A stretch of DNA of 64,000 bases from Oscillospiraceae bacterium (GTDB lineage: Bacteria > Bacillota > Clostridia > Christensenellales > QALW01), in assembly GCA_022009755.1 (NCBI GenBank), contig CP091722.1:628001-692000 (forward strand), given 5' to 3'. Below, one piece after another: positions 30,266 to 40,892 of the stretch. Numbering within the stretch: the stretch's first letter is position 1; every line of letters starts with the position of its first letter. The notes under the pieces were generated by a model. The model searched no databases, had not been told where the DNA came from, and saw nothing but the letters and a program-made list of their open reading frames with translations. Both the position numbers and the translations under genes were made by a program.

Positions 30266-30544
30266 TTAGACAGCAACTTGAAATTTTGTTGAAGCGATAG
30301 CGTATAGATTTATAGTCCGTTCTATCTCTCCAACCTCGATAGAATAAGGCTTTTCGGCATTTTCCTCGTTGCCAGAGCCGTCGTACTTTTTAATTCTGTC
30401 GAGTGTCGAAAAGCTATGTATTTTTAAGCCAAATACCTCACGCTTGTCCTCGTATTTGATACATTGGAACATTTCCGATGCTTCTCTGGGGGTATCTGTG
30501 CGAATGGCAATGTATTGACGGCGCGGCTTACCTTCCCCAAACAA
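30266..30544 (-). pseudogene. ICE gene fragment (copy B), truncated by mosaic junction
   Basis: C-terminal part of an ICE protein of unknown function: PREASEMFQCIKYEDKREVFGLKIHS… to …ERTINLYAIASTKFQVAV. Related to the shorter fragment at 25398-25610. The upstream part of the open frame (about 30530-30544) already belongs to the oppositely oriented methyltransferase remnant, so the true N-terminus is missing. It contains the right copy of the 25-bp repeat. Confidence 0.5.
30466..30490. repeat. 25-bp direct repeat, right copy flanking defence module
   Basis: Same orientation and identical sequence to 25583-25607, 4.9 kb away. It encodes the shared SEMF region of the two gene fragments. Confidence 0.7.
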
Positions 30545-31140
30545 GAAAGCGCGTGTTCCTTGTCGGATATCTTGATCCCCGATGTGCCGGAGAAATACTA
30601 CCTATCGAGAGAAAAGGCGGAAAAGCTCTTTCCGAACTCACAGATCATCAGCCTCAGGGAAAGCGGGTCTACGACGCAGGCGGAGCAGCCATAACACAGA
30701 CGGCCTCCTGTGGCGGCTTCGGAGGCAGGACGGGTCTGTATCTGGTGGATTACAATGAAAACTCAAAATTCACCGATACGGCGCGGTGCATCACTGCCCG
30801 GCAGGATTCGGGAATGAGCCACCACAAGGGAGAGCATTCCGCCGTGTTCTTTGAGTACGACGGCGTATATCCCGTCATCAACCCCGACCGGGAAACCGTC
30901 CGGCAGAACGGCCCGCGCTTTCGCCCAAGCGGGGCTCCGTCATATTGTCTTACCGTGTTGGATCGCCACGGTATATTTCACCGCGGATGGATTCGGAAGT
31001 TACACCCGCAGGAGTGCTTCCGACTCATGGGCTTTTCGGACGAGCAGTTTTTCAAGTTGAAAAATGAACTCGGCCTGTCCGACAGTAAGCTGTATAAGCT
31101 GGCAGGCAACAGCATCATGGTGCCGGTGCTGGTGGATAAA
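30533..31140 (+). pseudogene. C-terminal remnant of a C5-cytosine DNA methyltransferase
   Basis: Plus-strand remnant of a Dcm-type enzyme. Recognisable pieces are SDILIPDVPEKYYLSREKAE, then after a frame change GGFGGRTGLY, CITARQDSG (target recognition end) and the C-terminal block RKLHPQECFRLMGFSDEQF with YKLAGNSIMVPVL (motifs IX-X). The catalytic PCQ and SAM-binding motifs of the N-terminal half are absent, so it cannot be active. At its 3' end the sequence changes within a codon or two into a serine recombinase. Confidence 0.75.
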
Positions 31141-32104
31141 AGGAATTGCCAAACTACTTGAAGAAAAGGGCATCAAAAGCCCGACGGGAAAAGCAGAATG
31201 GCAGTTTTCCACGATACAGTCCATTCTCTCCAATGAGAGATACAAAGGCGATGCCATCATCAATAAGACCTACATCACCGACTGCATCAGCAAAAAGGTC
31301 AGAGTAAACAACGGCGAACGCCCGAAATACTATGTAGAAAACAGCCACCCTGCCATTATCGACTCGGCTACCTTCGGCAGAGTTCAGGAGGAACTTGCAA
31401 GGCGCTCCGGCAAACGCAAGATCAGCCGAAAAGCCAAGACCGAGCAAGGCAAATACTCAAGTAAATACGCTCTGACAGAATTGCTCGTCTGCGGCGAATG
31501 CAAAACACCTTACCGCCGCTGCACTTGGACGGCAGGCGGCAAAAAGAAAATCGTATGGCGATGCATAAATCGTCTTGACTACGGCAAGAAATACTGCCAC
31601 AACTCGCCAACCATAGAAGAAAGCATATTGCAAAAGGCTGTTATGACGGCAATCATGGAAACCGCCAACCAAAATGCCGAGGTATTGCGAACACTAAAGA
31701 CGCACATCGGCATGGGCTTGGCGGGAGAAAAGAACGAGGATAACAGCATCGACCTACAGATACGGATCGCCGAGATCGACGCAGAATTCAAAAAGATGCT
31801 CGACCGAGTGTCCACCGACACCATCGAAGCCTTTGATGAGGAAACCGCAACTCGGCTCATGAATGAAAAAAGCCGCTTGCAACAGCAGCTCGGCAGTATA
31901 GCCGACGCAGAGCAGCGGCGAGAAAACGCAAAATCCCGACTCGATGACATCTACACGATACTCAACGGCATAAAAAACCGCCCGATGGAATACGATGACC
32001 AAATCGTCCGCCAACTGCTCGAATGTGTAGTGGTGGACTCCAAAGAACAGATTACCGTAATATTCAAAGGCGGTCTCAAATCGGTGCAGCCGCTGACCGA
32101 ATGA
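31138..32104 (+). pseudogene. 3' part of a large serine recombinase (integrase remnant)
   Basis: Reads GIAKLLEEKGIKSPTGKAEW, QFSTIQSILSNERYKGDAII, then a zinc beta-ribbon (CGECKTPYRRC … WRCINRLDYGKKYCHNS), a coiled coil, and a C-terminal end …QITVIFKGGLKSVQPLTE. These are the Recombinase and zinc-ribbon domains of large serine integrases. The whole N-terminal resolvase catalytic domain with its nucleophile Ser is missing; the frame is instead fused to the methyltransferase remnant. It is probably the ICE right-end integrase, inactivated by deletion. About 321 residues remain. Confidence 0.8.
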
Positions 32105-32209
32105 CAGCGGCTCACCTCCGCCCTTAACCTTGAAAGTTCAAGATTTTGTAAGGGTACAAATACCAACTAAAAAGGCGAAAAAATCTTTTTTATAGTCCTC
32201 CCACATATC

Positions 32210-32250
32210 GAGTGTTCATAACGGATTTGAGTTATGAACACTCATTTTTT
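32210..32250 (+). terminator. Terminator at ICE right end
   Basis: 13-bp perfect stem GAGTGTTCATAAC / GTTATGAACACTC with an 8-base loop, followed by ATTTTTTATG. It lies 106 bases after the recombinase stop and ends plus-strand transcription from the ICE. The attachment site probably lies between 32105 and 32290 but I cannot define it without the other end. Confidence 0.8.
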
Positions 32251-32289
32251 ATGCCTTTTTACCCCGCTGCTTTGCCTAGGTTTCATTAT

Positions 32290-32337
32290 AAAAATATAGC
32301 GGCAGGAAAGTATGTTCCTACCGCTATAAATTTTTTA
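32290..32337 (-). terminator. Bidirectional terminator downstream of htrA
   Basis: Stem TATAGCGG-AGGAA / TTCCT-CCGCTATA (14 bp with a G-T pair, arms 32295-32308 and 32315-32328), T-tract TTTTTAT on the minus strand and TTTTTT on the plus. It ends the regulator-kinase-htrA transcript and would also stop read-through from the ICE. Confidence 0.8.
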
Positions 32338-32365
32338 ACCTTAATAAAAATGCAGCGTGTGAAAA

Positions 32366-33585
32366 TTATTCATTAAGCACGGTAAGGGTTACATTAACGG
32401 TCATTTCCTTGGTACCGCGATCAAACCTGATTGTTACGGTCTGCCCCACGCTTTTATAAGAAAGCTGTTCGGAGAGATCTTCCATTTTTTTAACCTCTAC
32501 CCCATCAATGGCGCGGATAATATCACCCTTTTTCAAGCCTGCCTTGGCTGCCGGACTTCCGGCAGTTACCTCAACCACCTTTACGCCGTCCTCGTTATTA
32601 TTCTGTACATTTGTTTGGGCTGTTATTCCCAATGCGCCGCGTTCGATTTTTCCTTTTGAAATAAGCGTCAATGCAATACTTTTAACCGTATCGGACGGAA
32701 TGGCAAAACCTATATTATCAACCGGTATCTGCCCTTCTTCGCCTGTCGTGTAGACTTCTTTTAAGCTGGTTATGCCTATAACCTCGCCCTTCATATTGAA
32801 CAAAGGTCCGCCGCTGTTGCCGGGGTTTATCGGGCAATCCGTCTGCAGGAGTCTTTGGCGTATTCCCTTCTCGTCGACTGCACGGTTAAGCCCGCTTATA
32901 ACTCCGTGCGTTACCGAATCTGCATATTCGTAACCGAGCGGATTGCCTATTGCAACCACATACTGTCCCACTCTGAGGGACGCGCTGCTGCCAAGCGCCG
33001 CCGCATGATATGTGCCGCCGCCCAGCTTCAGCACTGCTAAATCGGTTCGCTTATCACCGCCAACTACCGTTGTACGGTGTTCTTCATCGCTGCCATACAG
33101 CCTGACCGTAACTTTAACGGCATTTCTATAACATGATAGTTTGTTACTATATAGCCGTCGCTGCTGATAAAAACACCGGATCCCGTTGAAGAAAGAGTGG
33201 ATTCATCAGAATAATTGCTGACAAAAACCACTGTATCCTTCATTTTTTCGTATATATCCGCTATCGGCTCTGTGCCGTCAATGGTGGGCGGCGTAATCTC
33301 CGGAAGCGCCGTTACATTGGGATCAAAAGAAGGATTTATGGTTACATTGGGCTTGTCAGACTGTCCCGGGATAACCGTAACGCCGTCAGACGGCGCCGGT
33401 GCATTGGTTCCTTCAATCGGATGATTCTGACTGCCGCCCGTATAATAGTATATCAGCGCCGCACCGCCTACCGTTCCCACGACAATGGCGATAATTACTA
33501 TCAACGCCACAACGCCGCTTCTCATTCCTTTGCCACGGTGCTTTTTACCATCAAATCCGTTGTTATAATCATTATAGTTTTCCAT
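32366..33585 (-). CDS. htrA: HtrA/DegP-type membrane serine protease, one frameshift
   Basis: About 406 residues. N-terminal basic segment and one transmembrane helix (SGVVALIVIIAIVVGTVGGAALI), a Pro/Thr-rich linker, then a trypsin-like domain: TGSGVFIS, YIVTNYHVIE (catalytic His), DLAVLKL (Asp, in the restored frame) and INPGNSGGPLFN (Ser). A PDZ domain ends the protein (AGSPAAKAGLKKGDIIRAID). The frame is lost in an A run at about 33123-33125: four As instead of three give ENAVKVTVRLYGSDEEH joining both halves. GGAGGT precedes the ATG at 33585. Envelope quality control; its place after a two-component pair suggests induction by envelope stress. Confidence 0.88.
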
Positions 33586-33641
33586 AATACCTCCATGCAT
33601 ATGTAGAGCATTTATATGATAAATATGATATCAACTTGTTT

Positions 33642-35090
33642 TTACAGTTTCATGGCGCCGGAGCCTTTTGGTGCAAGTTCAAGTTCAAATGAAAACGCCG
33701 TTCCTTTGCCAGGTTCCGATTCAACATTTATATCCTCGCCATGTTCGGCCAGTAATCGTTTTACTATGGAAAGACCAAGTCCCATTCCGCTGTTGCCGCT
33801 GCGCGATTTATTCTCTGTATAAAATCTGTCCCATATATGAGCCAAATCCTCTTTGCTTATTCCCTTTCCTTCGTCCGCAATGGTTATGCGCGCTTTTCCT
33901 CCGACAATTTCGCTGGTAACGGTAATATTCTTTCCTTTATCCGTAAACTTTATGGCGTTATCCATTAGATTTACGCAGACCTGCTCGATACAGCCCGCAT
34001 CTGCTGCGACGCAAATTCTTTCCTCTTTGAAATCGGCGACAAAATCGATTTCTTTTTCTTCCAGCTTATCTCCCAGCGTAATTATGACACGCCTGAGCAA
34101 TTCATTTATATCAAACACGGCTTTACTGATCTTATACTTGCCGGATTCAATCCTTGACAGATCCAGCATTTCTCTCGTGAGTCGACTGAGGCGCTGCGAT
34201 TCCGCCAGTACAATCTCAAGATAACGCCGCTGCTCAGAAGCAGGAATTGTACCGTCCAGTATACCTTGCACAAAACCGTTTATGCTTGTAAGCGGAGTTC
34301 GAAGCTCATGGCTTATATTTGCAATAAAATCCTTGCGCATTGTATCGGTTTTTTCCAGCTCGTCCGCCATGGCATTGAAGCTCTGCGCCAATTGTCCCAC
34401 TTCATCAGAGCTTGTTACCAGCACATGCTTACTGTAATTTCCGCGGCTTATTTCCTTAGCTACGGAATTCATTTCAACAAGCGGCGTTGTAATGCTGTAA
34501 TTCAGCAGCAAAATAAGCACGATACAAAGGCCGACAATCACAACGCACGGTATCCAGAATTTACCCAGTATGCGAAGATATGCGTTATCAACGCTTGCAT
34601 CACTTGCATGAATAGCCACTATATACTTAAGCTCTCCTTCTATGGAGGTAATACCCACTGTTACGGTGGATGTAGACTCACCGTTTTCGTTGCGGTAATC
34701 CATACGGGAATATACCTTGCCCGCAGTTACCGCTTTCATTGCCGCAGTATCAATATATTTGCCGTTTTTCATAGCGCCGGCCGCGCGTCCGTCATACTCC
34801 GCAAATATACGGCCGTCACTGTGGGCTATCTGCAATACAGCATCATGTTCCTGTGCTATGCTTTGTAAAACGCCGGAATACAGCAGCTGCTGTTCCGAAA
34901 TTCCGGTCTGCATAAGCATCTGACCTACGGAAACCGCTTTTTCGTTCAGCTGGCGAAAGCGTATTTTCAGCAGCTCCTGTTTGCATGCGCCGGTAATGGT
35001 AAGCCCCAATACACCGACAAGCAGGAAGGCAATAATTATATATATGGCTATAAGTTTGGCCAGCACGGAGCTTTTCAGTTTTGCCAGCAT
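33642..35090 (-). CDS. Two-component sensor histidine kinase
   Basis: 482 residues, intact. Two transmembrane helices (about 10-33 and 176-197) enclose an extracellular sensor of ~140 residues; a HAMP domain follows (MNSVAKEISRGNYSKHV), then a HisKA H-box FIANISHELRTPL, N-box NLMDNAIKFT, and G-boxes DEGKGI and GMGLGLSIV. Autophosphorylates on the His and passes phosphate to the regulator encoded 51 bases upstream. GGAG stands nine bases before ATG. Operon order regulator-kinase-htrA points to control of envelope proteolysis. The ligand is unknown. Confidence 0.88.
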   Translation of the reverse strand: MLAKLKSSVLAKLIAIYIIIAFLLVGVLGLTITGACKQELLKIRFRQLNEKAVSVGQMLMQTGISEQQLLYSGVLQSIAQEHDAVLQIAHSDGRIFAEYDGRAAGAMKNGKYIDTAAMKAVTAGKVYSRMDYRNENGESTSTVTVGITSIEGELKYIVAIHASDASVDNAYLRILGKFWIPCVVIVGLCIVLILLLNYSITTPLVEMNSVAKEISRGNYSKHVLVTSSDEVGQLAQSFNAMADELEKTDTMRKDFIANISHELRTPLTSINGFVQGILDGTIPASEQRRYLEIVLAESQRLSRLTREMLDLSRIESGKYKISKAVFDINELLRRVIITLGDKLEEKEIDFVADFKEERICVAADAGCIEQVCVNLMDNAIKFTDKGKNITVTSEIVGGKARITIADEGKGISKEDLAHIWDRFYTENKSRSGNSGMGLGLSIVKRLLAEHGEDINVESEPGKGTAFSFELELAPKGSGAMKL

Positions 35091-35141
35091 AATTCACGAC
35101 TCCAGAATAAATAATGCAGTATTTTTTACAAAACACACTCT

Positions 35142-35831
35142 TTACGAATTTTGATCCTTGACCTCGAACTTATATCCGATGCCCCAAACCGTTTTTATGC
35201 TCCAGCCCTCGGAAACCGGCATCTTTTCACGGATGCGCTTAATGTGCACATCAACGGTGCGCGAATCTCCGAAATATTCAAAGCCCCATACCTGCTCAAG
35301 CAGCTGTTCTCTTGTAAATACTTTATTTGGATGTGATGCAAGGAAAAACAGCAATTCTATTTCCTTGGGCGGCATATCAAGCTCTTTACCGTAATATACC
35401 ACTGTGTAATCCGAAATATTTACCGTGAGATTATTATAGCTGTATTGCTTTACCGTATCCTCGTTCACATTTGTACGGCGCAAAATTGCCTTGACCCTTG
35501 CAATAAGCTCTTTGGGTTCAAAGGGCTTAACTATATAGTCATCCGCCCCCAACTCCAAGCCGAGCACTTTATCAAATGTCTCGCCTTTGGCAGTGAGCAT
35601 AATGATAGGCGTATTATTAATCCGTCTTATCTCTCTGCAAACCTGCCAGCCGTCCATTACCGGAAGCATGATATCCAATAGTACAAGCTTAGGCTCGAAG
35701 CTCTTGAATTTTTCCAGCCCTTCACCGCCGTCATGAGCAACCTCCACCTCATAATCTTCCTTTTCAAGGTAGAGCTTCAGCAATTCGCTGATATGTACAT
35801 CATCATCAATAACCAAAATACGCGTTTTCAT
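35142..35831 (-). CDS. OmpR/PhoB-type response regulator
   Basis: 229 residues, intact. Receiver domain with acidic pair IDDD, phospho-acceptor LLDIMLPVMDG, MLTAKG (Thr switch) and ADDYIVKPF (Lys), then a winged-helix DNA-binding domain (FTREQLLEQVWGFEYFGDSR, VDVHIKRIREK). First gene of the unit with the kinase and htrA. An AT-rich region with TATAAT-like boxes lies upstream (about 35880-35905). Most similar in architecture to PhoP/WalR-type regulators. Confidence 0.9.
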   Translation of the reverse strand: MKTRILVIDDDVHISELLKLYLEKEDYEVEVAHDGGEGLEKFKSFEPKLVLLDIMLPVMDGWQVCREIRRINNTPIIMLTAKGETFDKVLGLELGADDYIVKPFEPKELIARVKAILRRTNVNEDTVKQYSYNNLTVNISDYTVVYYGKELDMPPKEIELLFFLASHPNKVFTREQLLEQVWGFEYFGDSRTVDVHIKRIREKMPVSEGWSIKTVWGIGYKFEVKDQNS

Positions 35832-36003
35832 ATTGCCGTTAACCTCAGCTTTCGTAAAAATGAAGAATCCCGCCGAAACTTTGTTGATATTATTATACTA
35901 TATTTGCACCGCAGACGGAATGAATAAAATGTGAATATATTTCAATTTTTCTGAAAAAATACGGATTCTATTCACAACAGCAAGCGTCCTTGCCGGTTAA
36001 ATA

Positions 36004-38354
36004 CTATTTCAGCTCAATTACGGTAACGCCGTTTTCCCCTTCACCGTATCTGCCGTCGCGCATGCTTTTAATTCTCGGATGACCTTTCAGTTCACGACGC
36101 AAGCCTGCGCGCAGGGCTCCGGTACCTTTGCCGTGGATAACCGTTACCTCGCTGAACCCCGCGTATGCAGCCTCTTCCAGATATCTGTCAATATCAAGCA
36201 GCGCTTCTTCCACCGTTTTTTTCCGCGTACATCAAGGCTCATAGGCACGGCAGCGGCATCACGGCTTATTCCGGTTTTGCTTTTTTTCTTTTTTTCCTGC
36301 TGCGGTGCAACGGTTATATCGCTTACCTTAACATCCATTCGGATAACACCTGCCTGTATTTTTACCTCTCCCTTTGCATTCGGGGCAGAGCATACCTCTG
36401 CATTTTGGGCAAGTGAACGCACATATACCGTCATTCCGGGCTTTATAACGGAGGGATCAAGGCTTTTCAGGTCTTTATCCGTTTTTATGCTCTGTTTTTC
36501 AAGCAATTCCGATTTCATGCCCTTACGCAGCGTCTGCATTCGTATAAGTGCTTCATCACTGCAGTTATCCTTAAGCGCTTTAAGCTCGTCAATATATTCC
36601 TGCGCCTTCAAATCGGCATTTTCCAGGATTTTTTTCGCCTGAACACGCGCTTTTGCAATAATTGCATCCTGCTGGGCACGCAGTTCCTCCTGAAGGCGCT
36701 GTGTATCCATGCGTATTTTTTCCGTATCCATACGCAATTTAAGCGCCTTTTCATTTTCCTGCTGTGCCATGCGCTTATGCTGCTCCGCCTTTTGCAGCAC
36801 GGATTCAAAGCGTATCTGTTCTCCGTCCATAAGCTCGCCGGCACGCGCAATGATGCCTTCGTCAAGCCCCAGCCTGCGCGATATAAGAAAAGCATTGCTT
36901 GCCCCAGGCACTCCCACCGACAATTTATAGGTGGGCCTGAGCGTTGAGGCATCAAACTCAACCGATGCATTCTCTATGCCGGCAGTTGTAAGCGAGTACG
37001 CCTTAAGCTCACTGTAATGAGTAGTGGCAACGGTTCTTGTGCCGTACTGTATAAGCCGTTCCAAAATGGCCATTGCAAGAGACGCTCCCTCGTTAGGATC
37101 GGTTCCTGCTCCCAGCTCATCAAAAAGCACCAACGATTTTCCGTCGCATTTTCGCATAATGTCGGCTATATTTGTCATATGCGAAGAAAAAGTAGACAGC
37201 GACTGCTCAATGCTTTGTTCATCGCCTATATCGGCATAAACGGCATCAAACACCGTAAGTTCACTGCCGCAGTCGCACGGAACCTGAAGCCCAGACTGCG
37301 CCATAAGCTGAAAAAGCCCTATTGTTTTAAGGGTTACCGTTTTGCCGCCGGTATTCGGGCCCGTTATAAGCAATACGGTAAAATCACGCCCCAGCCACAC
37401 GCTTATCGGGACAACCTTGTCCTTTTTTATAAGCGGATGCCGTCCGTTTTTTATGTTTATATAGCCGCAGGTATTAAGTTTGGGCTTTATTGCATTCATT
37501 TCGCGGCTCAGCTTAGCTTTTGCAAATATAAAATCCAGCTTGCATGCAGCTTCATAACTTGCCGCAATACAATCCGCCGCCTGCGACACCATAGCGGATA
37601 ATACCGACAGAATACGCTGTATCTCCTCCGCCTCTCTGCCGGCAAGTATCCTTATCTCATTATTCAACTCCACCACTGCCAGCGGCTCGATAAACAAAGT
37701 GGCGCCGCTTGACGACTGATCATGCACGATTCCGGGCACAGCCCCTTTGTTTTCACAGCGCACAGGCAATACATAGCGGTCGCCCCTGATGGTAACTATC
37801 GGCTCCTGCAGCAGCTTTGCAGACTCAGGATTGCGTATATACCCATTCAGGCGATCTCTGATTTTTTCATTTGCACGGCGCATTTCCCTTCTGATCTCCG
37901 ACAGGGCCGCACTTGCAGAATCATCCATCTCATCGGGCGCGGCAATACAGCGAAATATTTCCTCCTCAACATCTCTTCTTGCCGTAATGGCAAAGACCAC
38001 GGCATCAAGTACGCTCTGCTTGCTTTCTTCGTGTTCAAGAGCCTTTTTCAGTTTGCGTGCCCCACGCAGAAAATCAGCTATGCCAAGCAGCTCCGGCATT
38101 GACAAAACCGCCCCAAGCTCTGCTCTTCGGACAGACGGCATGATTTCCGCAAATTCCGGCACGGGACTGCTGCCGGTTCTGAGCAATACAGCCTCTGCTT
38201 CCGCCGTTTGTTCCAGCAGCATTTCCGCCGTATCATATTCAATCACGGGCTGCAAATTATCGGCCAGCTCCCTGCCGCCCTGCGACAGGCATTTATGTAC
38301 AAGCATCTGTTTGATTTTATCATACTCAAGAGTATGCAGTGTTCGTTCATTCAT
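36004..38354 (-). CDS. mutS2: MutS2 with Smr domain, one frameshift
   Basis: About 783 residues, the usual length. MutS core with ITGPNTGGKTVTLKT (Walker A) and LVLFDELGAGTDPNEG (Walker B), long coiled coil (about 520-620), KOW-like segment, and C-terminal Smr nuclease domain SLDVRGK…VEEALLDIDRYLEEA … VTVIHGKGTGALR. The Smr part is out of frame because a plus-strand T7 run (36216-36222) should hold eight (or five) bases. MutS2 acts on recombination intermediates and, as RqcU, on collided ribosomes. It may be the first gene of its own transcript; a 128-bp gap with no evident signal separates it from the U32 gene upstream. Confidence 0.9.
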
Positions 38355-38483
38355 AGGTTATCCCATCCTTATATTGCTGTCGCTGCTCAAATGCCGTCTT
38401 TAGTCAGATGTTAAATCAAAAGCCTCAACCGATCAGGCGCCGGGTTAAAGGCGTTATTGCATTAATAAAACATCAACGGTCAT

Positions 38484-40774
38484 TTATACGCATCGACCAT
38501 CGCATCGACTATACACCAAGTTCAAATGCCCTTTTGTAACGGGAAAAACACGGTTTTCCGTATTATTCAAGTCGCATATTGCGGCATTTATATTCCGAAG
38601 CTCGTCTGTTATATCCAAGCTTCTTCCGTCCAGAATAATATGTCTGCACTCGGAAAGCTTGAACACTTTATCCTCAAGCCACAGCCCGTTGCGGCCCTGA
38701 AGACCGAATTCTCCGCTGCATTTCCCGCATCCCATGCACGCTCGGCGCGGGCAGTATACAAGCTTCATCAGCGGCAGTCTTCCGGCTGCAATGATCTCTA
38801 CACCCTCGCTGCGGCATATTTGAGCAAGAAGGCGGCCGTCCGCCTCCGGAGAAACCGTAACCCTGACGCAGCCAAACACCTCAAAAAGCTGCTTTGCCGC
38901 AAGAGAATTCAAAACATTCAGCCCTGCGCCCGCAATACACGCCTTTTTCAGCTTGGCCGCCAGCTCAATTGCGCCGAGGTTCTCGGCATATATTCCGTCA
39001 TAGCTTGCCGCCTGTTTGAAAAGCGCTTCGTCATTTGAAAAAAAGATATCAAAAGGAACGAAAAAAACAGGGATTTCTTTGTTTTTTCGAACTTCTTTTG
39101 CTGTTTTATTATAGTCATACGGCTTGAAATATATTCTTGAAAGCCCCGCTTTGTCAAGGAGCGCGTCCAGCATTTGTGCGTTGTAGGCAAAACAGCTTTT
39201 TTCTCCCGCGGAAAAGCCTTCAATACGGTTGATTTCTGCCATTTCAAAAGCAATATCTTTTTTGGCTTTTTCTCTGTTAATAATACCGGCGCGCCGCCTT
39301 GCCCGTTCAATTTTGTAATTATTCAGCTTTTCTGTCGCCTCGCGCCTCATTCCGTTAAGCAGCGCCTGAGGCAAATATCCGTTTTCTTTTATATCCAGTA
39401 TGATCCTTCCCGCTTTATATGGCGTGCCCCCAAGCTTTGAAAGCGCCGCACGGACATCATCACTGCCCGTTCTTCCTTCCTGAAAGGTATATTCTCTTAA
39501 AACAAAGGACGATGCAGTATCATCACTTACAGTAAGCTCAAGCGCATCCGCAGTTTGCCGAAGTATTATCTCCAAAGGAATTATACCGCGTTCTTTGATG
39601 TAAAAGCCGTAATATCTTTTATAAGAGCCGCATCGGTAGTACGGAAAATCTCCGCCTGCGCACAGTTGTTTCCCAAACTGTTAATGCGCACATCCCCCAC
39701 GGCGGTTTCCGCTTTTCCGTTTGCATCATATATTTCATATACGGTTCCGCCGCCAACGGATGTGCCGTTTGCGCGCAATTCAACGCCGTCCCCTCTGCAA
39801 ATCGGAATATCGGCATGAATTTTTCTTCCGTCGCGGCTTATCACTTTTCCTATCGGGCAGCCCGTGTTATTGGGCTGAAGCGGAAAAACGATATCGTTCT
39901 TACACAAATAATACCCTTTTGTAAACCCGCCCCTGTTAAAAATTGCGCTGAGCTGCCTTTTTATATCCCGCACATCCGGATCGTCACCGTTTTGAATGGC
40001 ATCAATCAATTCTCTGTAACAACGAGTAACTACCCCTACATATTCCGGCCGTTTGAGTCTGCCTTCTATTTTCAGGCTGTCTGCGCCGCAGGAGATAATA
40101 TCGCGCATGTAATCAACGCAACAAAGATCCTTTGCCGAAAGAAGATATCCTGAATCGACAGTTTTTCCTTTACCGGTCAATGCATACGGCAATCTGCATG
40201 CCTGTGCACAGCATCCGCGGTTTCCGCTTCTTCCGCCCAGCATCGACGACATCAGACACTGCCCTGAAAAGCCTATGCACAGTGCACCGTGAATAAATAT
40301 TTCTATTTCCGCACCGGTTTCTTTTTTTATTTTCGCAATATCTCCAAGCGGCGTTTCCCGCGCCAGCACCACTCTGCTGCAGCCCAGTTTTTGCGCAGCC
40401 AGTACGCCGTATGCATTATGTATGCTCATCTGCGTGCTTGCATGAAGCTCGGCATTTGTATGCTTTTTCAGCATTCTGATCAGGCCAAGATCCTGTACTA
40501 TGAACGCATCAGCCCCCATATGCAGCATATCGCACGCAGCATCAAACGCCGGCAGCAATTCACTGTTCTTGAGCAGCGTATTTAGTGTTACATATGCTTT
40601 TACATTATGAATATGGCAATAATCAAAGGCCTCGCCCAATTGTTCCATTGTAAAATTCGTGGCTGATGCCCTTGCATTAAAAGCAGGTCCGCCGAGATAT
40701 ACTGCATCCGCGCCGCAGCGCACCGCCATTTGCAGCGCCTTCGGGCTGCCGGCCGGGGCCAATAATTCCACCAT
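38484..40774 (-). CDS. U32 family protein with DUF3656 C-terminal domain, one frameshift
   Basis: About 763 residues. N-terminal U32 domain: ELLAPAGSPKALQMAVRCGA, DAVYLGG, ELHASTQMSIHN, and the cysteine-bearing signature IEIFIHGALCIGFSGQCLMS with GNRGCCAQACRLPY (iron-sulfur ligands in this family). C-terminal DUF3656 and collagenase-like region follow, ending with YCPRRACMGCGKC. Related enzymes (RlhA, TrhP) hydroxylate 23S rRNA or tRNA, so an RNA-hydroxylation role is likelier than peptidase activity. The break at an A4 run (39602-39605) is repaired by one added base, giving AFYIKERGIIPLEIILRQTA. Encoded with mutS2 and murI on one strand. Confidence 0.8.
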
Positions 40775-40892
40775 TAAGAACCCTTTCGTTTTTTGCTTTA
40801 TGCAGCAATACTATGCCCTGCAGCGCCGTTTAAGACAGGCGGACAAAGCAATGCGCATGCATGTGTTAAAGCTGTATTTTTGAAATGATAAA

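Noticed and set aside
36004..36213. A separate Smr-domain protein
   Set aside because: It is the normal C-terminal domain of MutS2, moved out of frame by a T7/A7 run at 36216-36222.
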